From positions 1-7,492 of the forward strand of contig JAZQTM010000092.1 of the NCBI GenBank assembly GCA_045630765.1: a stretch of DNA of 7,492 nt, given 5' to 3'. A program made the translations under genes and the position numbers. The notes under the pieces were generated by a model. The model was not told the origin of the DNA and made no database searches. It was given only the letters and a program-made list of their open reading frames with translations. Positions 1 through 6,698 of the stretch are shown here, in pieces (the first letter of the stretch is position 1; the number at the start of each line of letters is the position of its first letter). The DNA is from RGIG3009 sp045630765 (GTDB lineage: Bacteria; Bacillota; Clostridia; Oscillospirales; Acutalibacteraceae).

Positions 1-609
1 GGTATCGCTGTTCTGCGTGAGCACGTGGACAGCTTGGTGGTTATCCCCAACGAGCGTTTGCGCCTGGTCAGCGATCAGCGCATCACGTTGGCGAACGCGT
101 TCCAGGAGGCAGACAGCGTTCTGCGTCAGGGCGTGCAGTCCATCTCTGAACTGATTACCACCGATGCGGCGATCAACCTCGACTTTGCGGACGTTACCGC
201 GGTCATGAAGGATGCCGGCTATGCTCACATGGGTATCGGCCGTGCGGAAGGTAAAGATAAGGCTGAAACTGCGGCTCGCGAAGCGATCGCAAGCCCGCTG
301 CTCGAGACCACCATCAACGGTGCTCGCGGCTTGATCATCAACGTTACCGCTTCGCCGGATATCCCGCTCGAAGATGTGGATATCGCTTGTAACCTCATTT
401 CCGAGGCGGCGCATCCGGATGTCAACACCATTTGGGGTCTGACCTTCGACGAGAACTTGGAAGACGAGCTGTGCATCACGCTGGTCGCCACCGGTTTCTC
501 GGCTGACGGCTCCTACGTCCCGCCGACGGAAGATGGCAAGGGCGGCACCGACTCCAGCGATTACGACGATGAGGATCTCCTCAATATGTTCCGTAAACGC
601 CCGCAATAA
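1..609 (+). CDS. ftsZ: Cell division protein FtsZ, C-terminal part (5' end outside window)
   Basis: FtsZ is the tubulin-like GTPase that polymerises at mid-cell into the Z-ring and recruits the division machinery. The frame is open from base 1, so the N-terminal GTP-binding half, including the GGGTGTG signature, lies upstream. The visible 202 residues begin with GIAVLREHVDSLVVIPNERL, a classic FtsZ stretch. The T7 synergy loop NLDFADV (codons 59-65) supplies the acidic residues that complete GTP hydrolysis in the neighbouring subunit. The C-terminal subdomain continues through SPLLETTINGARGLIINVTA and ends near ATGF (codons 163-166). A short, acidic, Gly/Ser/Asp-rich linker of about 25 residues follows, then a terminal peptide DLLNMFRKRPQ, the probable binding site for membrane tethers. 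A GTG at 25 is internal, not a start. Identity is near certain; the tail's function is inferred. Confidence 0.97.
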   Translation, partial: GIAVLREHVDSLVVIPNERLRLVSDQRITLANAFQEADSVLRQGVQSISELITTDAAINLDFADVTAVMKDAGYAHMGIGRAEGKDKAETAAREAIASPLLETTINGARGLIINVTASPDIPLEDVDIACNLISEAAHPDVNTIWGLTFDENLEDELCITLVATGFSADGSYVPPTEDGKGGTDSSDYDDEDLLNMFRKRPQ

Positions 610-624
610 TTTAAAAAAACAACG

Positions 625-659
625 AAACGGCGAGAAGCGTTAGCTTCCCGCCGTTTTTT
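625..659 (+). terminator. Terminator-like hairpin after ftsZ
   Basis: The arms 625-632 and 649-656 pair over eight bases (AAACGGCG with CGCCGTTT). An A-C mismatch (633/648) follows, then a five-base GAAGC/GCTTC stem with a GTTA loop (639-642). Six T (654-659) come directly after the stem. This is the form of an intrinsic terminator. It lies 15 bases before the start codon of the next gene, so it either ends ftsZ transcription almost entirely or acts as a partial terminator for read-through. Confidence 0.82.
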
Positions 660-674
660 GAACGGAGGAACCGT

Positions 675-1394
675 ATGTCCGCAAATCGAGATCTGTCGGC
701 GCCGTTTCGTGCGGCGGTAGATACGTATGGGTTGATTGAAGATGGCGACCGCATCGCCGTTGGTGTGTCCGGCGGGAAGGACAGTATGGCGCTCCTTGCC
801 TTACTTGCCGAGCTGCGTCGGTTTTATCCGCATCCGTTTACGCTGACGGCCATTACACTTGACCCCTCGTTTAACGGCGAGGAGGGTGACTATTCCGCTG
901 TGGAGGCGCTGTGCGAGCGGTTAGAGGTACCATACGTACTCAAACGCACGAAATTGTGGGATGCCGTCCGGGAACATATCGGTGATGAGAATCCGTGCAG
1001 TTTATGTGCGCGGCTCAGACGTGGCACGTTGCACCGTGTAGCGAAAGAAGCGGGGTGCAACAAAGTGGCGCTCGGCCATCATCAGGATGACGCCGCTGAA
1101 ACGGTGCTGATGAATTTGTTTTCGGGTGCTACCATCGGTTGTTTTTCACCGAAAAGTTATCTCGACCGCAGTGACATTACGCTGATTCGCCCGATGCTGT
1201 TTTTGACTGAGCAGGAGATCGCGGCATTCGTGCAGCGTGAGGGTTTACCGATCGTTAAATCCCGCTGTCCCGTGGACGGCGCCACTCACCGTCAGCGCAC
1301 CAAAGAGTTGATCGGACAACTGTCTGAAACGTACGGCGACGTCGGCCGCAAGATTACGGAAGCACTGCAAAAAGCACATATCAGTGGTTGGTAA
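675..1394 (+). CDS. TtcA-like tRNA 2-thiolation enzyme (PP-loop, Fe-S)
   Basis: This 239-residue protein belongs to the PP-loop ATP pyrophosphatase group that includes TtcA, the enzyme that adenylates and thiolates C32 of some tRNAs using a 4Fe-4S cluster. The PP-loop SGGKDS is at residues 32-37. The Cys pair CSLC is at 108-111, the LGHHQDDAAET motif at 133-143, and a third Cys in the SRCPVDG segment at 198. Three cysteines in this arrangement are the known cluster ligands in TtcA/TtuA enzymes and argue against tRNA-lysidine synthetase TilS. It is shorter than E. coli TtcA (about 311 residues), as is usual for the compact clostridial relatives. The ATG at 675 is preceded by GGAGG (664-668) with six bases between. 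It stands alone between two terminator-like hairpins, and no promoter fits in the 15 bases after the first. The exact tRNA target is not shown by the sequence, so I withhold a firm gene symbol. Confidence 0.88.
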   Translation: MSANRDLSAPFRAAVDTYGLIEDGDRIAVGVSGGKDSMALLALLAELRRFYPHPFTLTAITLDPSFNGEEGDYSAVEALCERLEVPYVLKRTKLWDAVREHIGDENPCSLCARLRRGTLHRVAKEAGCNKVALGHHQDDAAETVLMNLFSGATIGCFSPKSYLDRSDITLIRPMLFLTEQEIAAFVQREGLPIVKSRCPVDGATHRQRTKELIGQLSETYGDVGRKITEALQKAHISGW

Positions 1395-1397
1395 AAC

Positions 1398-1433
1398 AAA
1401 AGGGTAGGTTTCGTACGAAACCTACCCTTTTTT
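1398..1433 (+). terminator. Perfect palindromic terminator after the ttcA-like gene
   Basis: Bases 1398-1431 form a perfect inverted repeat centred between 1414 and 1415. The core is AGGGTAGGTTTCG pairing with CGAAACCTACCCT. The right arm runs into six T (1428-1433). It starts four bases after the stop codon TAA (1392-1394), so transcription stops almost immediately after the gene. On the opposite strand the U-tract would be weaker (TTT-G-TTTT), and there is no minus-strand gene here to end. Confidence 0.92.
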
Positions 1434-1444
1434 GATGAAAAATG

Positions 1445-1453
1445 TGGTAGAAT
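1445..1453 (+). promoter_or_regulatory. Possible extended -10 promoter for degV
   Basis: TGGTAGAAT combines an extended -10 (TG one base before the hexamer) with TAGAAT at 1448-1453, five of six matches to TATAAT. No good -35 lies 16-18 bases upstream, where the preceding terminator sits. A second TAGAAT at 1470-1475 also lacks a -35. Some promoter must lie in this 161-base gap because the upstream terminator is strong. If this one is used, the leader would be about 95 bases and would include the inverted repeat at 1505-1550. Confidence 0.35.
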
Positions 1454-1504
1454 CCATCTCTACGCAGGATAGAATTTTCGTTTTCAAACAGTAGGTGGAC
1501 TCTC

Positions 1505-1550
1505 TTTCCTCTTTGTGATAAGGTAAGAACAATTTCACAGAAAGAGGAAA
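1505..1550 (+). promoter_or_regulatory. Inverted repeat enclosing the degV ribosome binding site
   Basis: The left arm TTTCCTCTT (1505-1513) pairs with AAGAGGAAA (1542-1550), and TGTGA (1514-1518) pairs with TCACA (1535-1539). That makes 14 base pairs interrupted by a two-base bulge (GA, 1540-1541), with a 16-base loop. The right arm carries the Shine-Dalgarno AGAGGAAA, five bases before the ATG at 1556. As RNA, the stem would hide the ribosome binding site. As DNA, the same repeat could be an operator for a dimeric repressor. No U-tract follows, so it is not a terminator. The repeat is directly visible; either regulatory role is inference. Confidence 0.55.
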
Positions 1551-1555
1551 CCGGA

Positions 1556-2392
1556 ATGAAAAATATAAAAATCGTAGCGGATTCTTCCGCTAATATTTTG
1601 GCGTTAAAAACCGTCTCTTTTGCGGTTGCACCGTTAAAGATCCACACATCCGAACGGGAATTTGTGGATAACGAAGTGTTAGACGTGCAGGATATGATTT
1701 CTTATTTTGACGCCTATAGCGGCAGGTCGAAAACCTCGTGTCCCAATCCGTCAGATTGGTTAGCGGCGTTTGATGAAGCCGAGGATGTTGTTTGCGTAAC
1801 CATTACAAGCGGTCTTTCGGGTAGCTATAACGCGGCATGTGCCGCAAAGGCCATGTACGAGGCAGAACACCCCGACAGACGTGTGTGCGTGATTGATTCG
1901 TTGTCGGCAGGGCCGGAGCCCGCGTTAATTGTTGAAAAACTGGAAGAGTGGATCACAGAGGGCGTACCGTATGAAGAATTAAAAACAAAGGCGGAGGCGT
2001 ACAAAGCGTCAACGGGACTTCTTTTTGTGCTTGCCTCGCTTAAAAATTTTGCGGCAAACGGCAGAGTATCGCCGTCGGTTGCCAAAATCGCCGGTTTTTT
2101 GGGGATTCGCGTGGTCGGTAAAGCGAGCGATGCGGGAGACCTCGAGCCGCTGGCAAAATGCCGCGGCGAAGAACGGTCTTTGGAAACGATGCTAACGTTT
2201 TTGAAAGCAGAAGGCGTCTGCAAAGGGCGCGTACGTATTGCGCATTGTCAGAACGAAAAAGCAGCGATGCAGTTAACGGAGAAAATACAGAGTGAATTTC
2301 CTTTAGCATGCGTAGAGATCGAAGAGTGTCGAGGATTATGCGGTTATTATGCAGAACGCGGCGGTTTATTGGTCGGGTTTGAAAAATGGTAA
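1556..2392 (+). CDS. DegV/FakB-family fatty-acid-binding protein
   Basis: DegV-family proteins bind a fatty acid. Characterised members (FakB) present it to the kinase FakA, which makes acyl-phosphate for phospholipid synthesis. This 278-residue protein has the usual length. It opens with IKIVADSSAN (4-13), has TSCPNP (60-65) where FakB proteins typically have TSQPSP, SGLSGS (85-90) in the lipid carboxylate loop, VIDSLSAGPEP (112-122), and NGRVSPSVAKIAGFLGIR (168-185). The C-terminus differs from the common HxGPG tail: it reads CRGLCGYYAERGGLLVGF (258-275). The ATG at 1556 has an SD (AGAGGAAA) inside a stem. Codon use is more A/T-rich and less selective than in ftsZ or ppdK, suggesting lower expression. 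It is a single-gene unit, and no FakA is visible, so its partner and ligand are unknown. Confidence 0.9.
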   Translation: MKNIKIVADSSANILALKTVSFAVAPLKIHTSEREFVDNEVLDVQDMISYFDAYSGRSKTSCPNPSDWLAAFDEAEDVVCVTITSGLSGSYNAACAAKAMYEAEHPDRRVCVIDSLSAGPEPALIVEKLEEWITEGVPYEELKTKAEAYKASTGLLFVLASLKNFAANGRVSPSVAKIAGFLGIRVVGKASDAGDLEPLAKCRGEERSLETMLTFLKAEGVCKGRVRIAHCQNEKAAMQLTEKIQSEFPLACVEIEECRGLCGYYAERGGLLVGFEKW

Positions 2393-2423
2393 AAAAAGGG
2401 GTGGCGTGCGCCACCCCTTTTTT
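2391..2423. terminator. Bidirectional terminator shared by convergent degV and mfd
   Basis: GGGGTGGC (2398-2405) pairs with GCCACCCC (2410-2417) around a four-base loop. The stem is flanked by seven A (2391-2397) and six T (2418-2423), so each strand has a GC-rich stem followed by a U-tract. The A-tract begins inside the degV stop codon TAA (2390-2392), and the mfd stop codon (2425-2427 on the minus strand) lies one base past the T-tract. Both genes therefore end with almost no 3' untranslated sequence. Confidence 0.95.
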
Positions 2424-2424
2424 A

Positions 2425-5400
2425 TTATTGATCCTTATTTTCGATTGCTTGTAAGGCTTCGCGCAGCACGTCCAAAGACGATAAGCCGTGCTTGATTTTG
2501 ACGGCGACGTATGGTTTCGGTCCGGCGTTGATCATCACTCTGCCGGGGAGAGCGGCGTTCAGTTTGGAGCCGAGTGACAAGTCTAACGTGCGCTGATATA
2601 ACAGCAGGTTGTCTGCCGTTTGTTTAACCTCGTACACACCGGCGGCTGCCGCCATATTCCGAAGAAGTGCTACTTCAACGAGTCCTTGCACCGCGGCAGG
2701 CGGTTCGCCAAAGCGGTCAATTAACTCGTCGTACACGTCGAGCGAATCTTCTTCCGTACGGATATCCGCAATACGGCGATACATATCGAGTCGCTGTGCG
2801 TTGGTGGCAATATAACTTTCGGGAATGTGCGCCGACACCGGCAGATCGATAAGGCATTCCGCTTCGCGTGTTTTGGGTTTGCCTTTTTCCTCGTCTACCG
2901 CTTCGGCAAGCAGGCGCAGATACAGATCATACCCGACAGCTTCCATATGCCCGTGCTGTTGGGCGCCGAGCAGATTGCCCGCGCCGCGAATTTCCATATC
3001 GCGCATCGCGATCTTAAAGCCGGCGCCGAATTCGGTGAATTCGCGGATCGCTTCAAGTCGTTTGGTGGACACGTCACTGAGTACCTTACCGCGTAAAAAC
3101 GTGAGGTACGCAAACGCGCGGCGGGAAGACCGTCCCACGCGTCCGCGCAACTGATGTAATTGCGATAATCCGAATCGATCGGCATTTTCAATAATTAGCG
3201 TGTTAACGTTCGGCACGTCCACACCGGTTTCAATGATGGTGGTGCAGACCAAAACGTCAATTTCGTGGTCGATGACCTGTCGCCAGATGTCCGACATTTC
3301 TTCTTCCGACATTTTGCCGTGTGCGAACGCGACACGCGCTTCGGGGATACGCATTTGCAATCCCGCGGCACAGCGTTCGATGGTTTCGGTGCGGTTGTGC
3401 AGATAATACACCTGACCGCCGCGGCGCAGTTCTCGTCGGATAGCGTCCGCAATAATGCCGTTATCGTGCTCCAACACGTACGTCTGCACGGGGCGGCGAT
3501 CCTGAGGCGCTTCCTCAATGATCGACATATCGCGGATTCCGCTCATCGCCATATTGAGCGTGCGGGGGATGGGGGTAGCCGACAGCGTCAGCACATCCAC
3601 TTGCGGAGCAAGTTCCTTGATGCGCTCTTTTTGCGCAACACCGAAACGCTGCTCCTCGTCCACGATAAACAGCCCGAGATTGCGGAACTTTACATCCTTT
3701 GACAACATACGGTGGGTACCGACCAAAATATCCAGCCTTCCCGCCGCCATATCCTTTAAGATCTTTTCTTGTTGCTTGGGTGTGCGGAAACGCGACAGCA
3801 TTTCGATCTGTACGGGGAATCCGTCAAAACGTTTGACGAGCGTATTATAGTGCTGAAAGGCTAAAATTGTAGTAGGTACCAAAATAACGCACTGCTTGCT
3901 TTGCGATACGCATTTGAACGCGGCACGCAGCGCAACTTCCGTTTTACCGAATCCTACGTCACCGCACAACAAACGATCCATCGGGACAGGACGTTCCATA
4001 TCGGCTTTGATCTCGTCGATGCAACGCAACTGATCTTCGGTTTCCTCGTATTCAAAGTGCCGCTCGAAATCGTATTGCCATTCGGTATCGGGATCAAACG
4101 CGTGTCCCGGTGTGGCCATACGCTGTGAATACAGACTGATCAGTTCTTTAGCAATATCCTTGACCGCGGTGCGTACACGTGTTTTGGTTTTTTGCCATTC
4201 CTGTCCGCCGAGGCGGTGCAAGCGCACCTTGACGTCGTCCTTGTTTCCGATATACTTGGATACCAAGTCCAACTGCGTGACAGGCACGTATAGCGTGTCA
4301 CCTTTATCGTATTGCAGTTTGAGATAGTCTTTGACGACGCCCTGTACTTCTAACTGATGAATTCCTTGATACAAACCGATACCGTGTGCCGCGTGAACAA
4401 CGTAATCACCGATCACCAGTTCCGATAAACTGTGGATTTCCGCGCCCGCGGTACGGTTTAAGCGGCGACGGCGTCGATTGACCGTGATGCGCCCGTGCGT
4501 GATGATACATAAGTTGGCATCGGGGAATTCGGCGCCGGCAGACAACCCGCCGCGAAGGACCAACACGCGGTTGGGAAGCGGTTTTTCGGGAGCGGGCGCG
4601 TATAACGCGGGAATTCCTTGCTTTTGCAGATCCTCCGCGAGCGTTTGAGCGTTCTTTTCTTCCGCACCGGCAAGCACGATACACGCCATATGGCGGGAAA
4701 GGCAATCTTGCAAATCTTCACACAGCAGCGAAAGCCCACCTGACCATACCGGCAACTGGCGGCATGTCAGGGAGTGTAATTCACGTACGGTGATATCGCC
4801 GCTGCTGTGAGCGAACGTTTCCATCAGGATGGTGGGATGTGCCTCAAAACAACGGGACAGATCCTCAAAATCCTGTTGATAACGGCAGAGTTCCCGACAC
4901 AAGCACCCTTCTTCCAATAGAGATTGAATATCCTCTTGCAACTGCCATTCGGAGGAGCGCACGCGTTCACGAATTTTGGTACTTTCCGAAACGATCAGTA
5001 AGGCGTCCGCCGCGTAATCCAAAGCCGTTGCGGCTTCGGGATAGATGAGCGGCAGATACCGATCGATCGCCACGGGAGGTACCCCGCCGCGCAGACGGTC
5101 AACGTCTTTTAAAAGCTGTGCTCGCACAAGATCGGCGCGTTTTCCGTTCAAAGAGGCAGCGAGCGTTTCCAGTTTGGCACTCAATTCCTCGGCGGAATCG
5201 TAAAGGATCTCGCACGCGGGCGGAATATCGATGGCAGACAGCGCATCGGTGCGTCGCTGGGACAGGATGTCAAAATAAGAAAGCGTATCAATGGTGTCGC
5301 CCCACAGTTCAATACGAATGGGCGATGCGTTTTGCGCGGGATAGACGTCAATGGTGCCGCCGCGCACGGCGTATTGTCCCGCACCCTCAATCTGATCGCA

Positions 5401-5880
5401 ACGGGAATATCCCATACGGGCGAGTGCGGCGGGAAGGTCGTGTACGGGGAGATCTTTGTCACGCACCAAACGTAAGGTGCGTGCGCGCAGTACGTCGGGC
5501 GGGACGGTGTAACTCATTACTGCGTCGATACCCGCAACCACAACGGAGTAATCACCGTTTACCATTTTGGAGAGTACGCCGAGACGTAACTGTTCGTACT
5601 CGTGCGAAGCGGTCTCGGTTTGCCGTAACGATAACTCGCGAGAGGGGAGCATCAGCGCGTTTTCGCCGAGCGCCGCGAGATCCTCGCATACGCGGGTGGC
5701 TTCCGCCTCATCCGCCACGACGAAAAACGCTTTGCGACCCGTTCGGGCCGCTAAAGCGTGTGTTAACAATACCTTATGGATGTGACCGGTTCCGGTCAAC
5801 ATAATCGGCGAGCGGGCAGCGCCCAGATCCCGCTCGATCGCGTTTAGGGTGTCGAGCTCCGACAAATCAAATACCGACAT
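2425..5880 (-). CDS. mfd: Transcription-repair coupling factor Mfd
   Basis: Mfd is a DNA translocase that recognises RNA polymerase stalled at lesions, pushes it off the template and recruits UvrA for nucleotide excision repair. At 1151 residues it is full length (E. coli 1148). Residues 1 to about 350 are the UvrB-like region, with YAVRGGTIDVYP at 170-181. A basic linker (five Arg at 469-473) leads into the RNA-polymerase-interacting domain at about 487-545 (LVIGDYVVHAAHGIGLYQGI). The RecG-like motor has Walker A GDVGFGKT (640-647), DEEQ box (741-744), SATPIPRT (767-774), GVDVPNVNTLI (886-896) and LRGRVGR (911-917), then IRGAGNLLGAQQHG (964-977). The C-terminal regulatory domain (about 1000-1151) contains the typical YDELIDRFGEPP. 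No frameshift or missing motif is seen. The ATG at 5880 follows pth by six bases, with its SD AAGGTAGGA spanning the pth stop, so translation is probably coupled. Confidence 0.98.
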   Translation of the reverse strand: MSVFDLSELDTLNAIERDLGAARSPIMLTGTGHIHKVLLTHALAARTGRKAFFVVADEAEATRVCEDLAALGENALMLPSRELSLRQTETASHEYEQLRLGVLSKMVNGDYSVVVAGIDAVMSYTVPPDVLRARTLRLVRDKDLPVHDLPAALARMGYSRCDQIEGAGQYAVRGGTIDVYPAQNASPIRIELWGDTIDTLSYFDILSQRRTDALSAIDIPPACEILYDSAEELSAKLETLAASLNGKRADLVRAQLLKDVDRLRGGVPPVAIDRYLPLIYPEAATALDYAADALLIVSESTKIRERVRSSEWQLQEDIQSLLEEGCLCRELCRYQQDFEDLSRCFEAHPTILMETFAHSSGDITVRELHSLTCRQLPVWSGGLSLLCEDLQDCLSRHMACIVLAGAEEKNAQTLAEDLQKQGIPALYAPAPEKPLPNRVLVLRGGLSAGAEFPDANLCIITHGRITVNRRRRRLNRTAGAEIHSLSELVIGDYVVHAAHGIGLYQGIHQLEVQGVVKDYLKLQYDKGDTLYVPVTQLDLVSKYIGNKDDVKVRLHRLGGQEWQKTKTRVRTAVKDIAKELISLYSQRMATPGHAFDPDTEWQYDFERHFEYEETEDQLRCIDEIKADMERPVPMDRLLCGDVGFGKTEVALRAAFKCVSQSKQCVILVPTTILAFQHYNTLVKRFDGFPVQIEMLSRFRTPKQQEKILKDMAAGRLDILVGTHRMLSKDVKFRNLGLFIVDEEQRFGVAQKERIKELAPQVDVLTLSATPIPRTLNMAMSGIRDMSIIEEAPQDRRPVQTYVLEHDNGIIADAIRRELRRGGQVYYLHNRTETIERCAAGLQMRIPEARVAFAHGKMSEEEMSDIWRQVIDHEIDVLVCTTIIETGVDVPNVNTLIIENADRFGLSQLHQLRGRVGRSSRRAFAYLTFLRGKVLSDVSTKRLEAIREFTEFGAGFKIAMRDMEIRGAGNLLGAQQHGHMEAVGYDLYLRLLAEAVDEEKGKPKTREAECLIDLPVSAHIPESYIATNAQRLDMYRRIADIRTEEDSLDVYDELIDRFGEPPAAVQGLVEVALLRNMAAAAGVYEVKQTADNLLLYQRTLDLSLGSKLNAALPGRVMINAGPKPYVAVKIKHGLSSLDVLREALQAIENKDQ

Positions 5881-5882
5881 CG

Positions 5883-5891
5883 TATCCTACC
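5883..5891 (-). promoter_or_regulatory. mfd ribosome binding site overlapping the pth stop codon
   Basis: Read on the minus strand, AAGGTAGGA precedes the mfd ATG at 5880 by a few bases, and its central TAG (5889-5887) is the stop codon of pth. Ribosomes ending pth would sit directly on the mfd initiation site. There is no room for a terminator or separate promoter in the six-base gap. Confidence 0.7.
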
Positions 5892-6486
5892 TTGAAAAAT
5901 CGTTCATCGCCTTGTCGATCTCGCCGTTTGCGATCAAAAGCGCCGCGGCGGCGGCATCCTTTGCCGCTTTCACAACGGCATCGGCTTCATCTTTGTTGAA
6001 TTTGGAAAGAACCCACGCTGCCAAATCATACTCGGGATGCGGTTTCTTACCTACACCGATTTTGATGCGCGGAAACTGTTCCGAACCGCAGAGCGTGATG
6101 ATGCTGCGCATACCGCGCTGACCGCCGTCGCTTCCTTTGCGACGGATGCGGATAGTACCGACATCCAACGTCACGTCATCACAAATAACAACGCAATTTT
6201 CGGGCGGCAGTTTGTAAAACGACAACGCTTCCTGTACAGCTTCACCGCTGTTGTTCATAAACGTTTGCGGCATCAGTAACAGGATCTTTTTGTCGCCCGC
6301 CGTCATCTCGCCGCACAGCGACTTGAATTTAACGCGATTGACGCGTATTCCCGCGGATTCCGCCAACGCTTCAACGGCGGCAAAACCTGCGTTATGGCGC
6401 GTGCCTGCATATTTATTACCCGGATTGCCTAAGCCGACAATGACAAAGTCAATGGGGCCCGTCGGTTTCGGTTTTTTGAAAAACAT
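5887..6486 (-). CDS. pth: Peptidyl-tRNA hydrolase
   Basis: Pth cleaves the ester bond of peptidyl-tRNAs released early from ribosomes, recycling the tRNA. With the chosen ATG at 6486 the protein has 199 residues, about the family length. GLGNPG is at 18-23, the catalytic His in GTRHNAGF at 31, and MPQTFMNNSG at 72-81 with the substrate-binding Asn. CDDVTLDVG (102-110) holds the Asp that orients the His, and RIKIGVGKKPHP is at 140-151. The loop usually written GGHNG reads GGQRG here (121-125), an unusual pair at a tRNA-contacting position. About nine residues (MFFKKPKPT) precede the normal family start. An in-frame GTG (6495) and ATG (6492) lie upstream, but AGGTG (6497-6493) has ideal six-base spacing only to 6486. 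It is first in the pth-mfd operon. Confidence 0.96.
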   Translation of the reverse strand: MFFKKPKPTGPIDFVIVGLGNPGNKYAGTRHNAGFAAVEALAESAGIRVNRVKFKSLCGEMTAGDKKILLLMPQTFMNNSGEAVQEALSFYKLPPENCVVICDDVTLDVGTIRIRRKGSDGGQRGMRSIITLCGSEQFPRIKIGVGKKPHPEYDLAAWVLSKFNKDEADAVVKAAKDAAAAALLIANGEIDKAMNDFSR

Positions 6487-6537
6487 CTCCATCACCTCAT
6501 AAAACCACCGAGGTCAATGCCCCGCCGGTCTACCCCT

Positions 6538-6566
6538 ATTATGGCAAAAAAAGCGGGGTTTTGCAA
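6538..6566 (-). promoter_or_regulatory. Probable sigma-A promoter for pth-mfd
   Basis: On the minus strand, -35 TTGCAA (6566-6561, four of six matches), a 17-base spacer and -10 CATAAT (6543-6538, five of six) are in line. Transcription would start near 6531, giving a leader of about 45 bases before the pth ATG at 6486. A weaker alternative is TATAAC on the same strand at 6636-6631, which lacks a recognisable -35. Confidence 0.6.
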
Positions 6567-6611
6567 GCGGAATTTTGGCGACGGAAACAGTCAAAGTTAC
6601 CATAGTGCGCG

Positions 6612-6666
6612 TTTTTTTAAAAAAAATACTGTTATATTGTGATAAAATTAAAAAAATCCGAAAAAG
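6612..6666. other. A/T-rich tract with T7-A8 run upstream of the ppdK promoter
   Basis: Seven T followed by eight A (6612-6626) form a near-symmetric block. A region rich in A-runs continues up to the ppdK -35. Such sequence is stiff or curved and can bind the RNA polymerase alpha subunit as an UP element. A TGATAAAAT at 6640-6648 resembles an extended -10 but has no -35 in place. The composition is plain to see; a role as UP element is inference. Confidence 0.4.
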
Positions 6667-6669
6667 CAC

Positions 6670-6698
6670 TTTTCAATTGCGATTTTTTTTGATATAAT
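6670..6698 (+). promoter_or_regulatory. Strong extended -10 promoter for ppdK
   Basis: TGATATAAT (6690-6698) is a complete extended -10 with a consensus TATAAT at 6693-6698. TTTTCA at 6670-6675 (four of six matches to TTGACA) lies at the ideal 17-base spacing, and an A-rich tract sits just upstream. Transcription should begin around 6705, leaving a leader of about 74 bases before the ATG at 6779. Confidence 0.85.

Noticed and set aside
25..27. GTG as start of a short protein at the left edge
   Set aside because: The frame is open to base 1 and the residues before it (GIAVLREH) are conserved FtsZ sequence. The gene simply begins outside the window.
1381..1647. An 88-codon minus-strand frame across the ttcA-degV gap
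   Set aside because: It runs through the terminator and the start of degV, lacks a plausible RBS, and its product resembles no family.
1825..2414. Two minus-strand frames (132 and 124 codons) opposite degV
   Set aside because: They are antisense to a clear DegV-family gene, and one runs into the bidirectional terminator. There are no motifs.
3265..3702. A 145-codon plus-strand open frame, and other 60-110-codon frames opposite mfd
   Set aside because: All overlap the conserved helicase coding sequence in other frames and show no family motifs. They are explained by codon composition.
5118..5804. A 228-codon plus-strand open frame antisense to mfd
   Set aside because: It lies wholly opposite the highly conserved N-terminal region of mfd. 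Its product is extremely Arg-rich with no recognisable motif, and no SD was seen. It is a shadow of mfd codon bias.
6487..6495. Earlier in-frame starts for pth (GTG at 6495, ATG at 6492)
   Set aside because: AGGTG (6497-6493) would overlap or touch these codons, whereas it is six bases from the ATG at 6486. The extra residues are also absent from the family.
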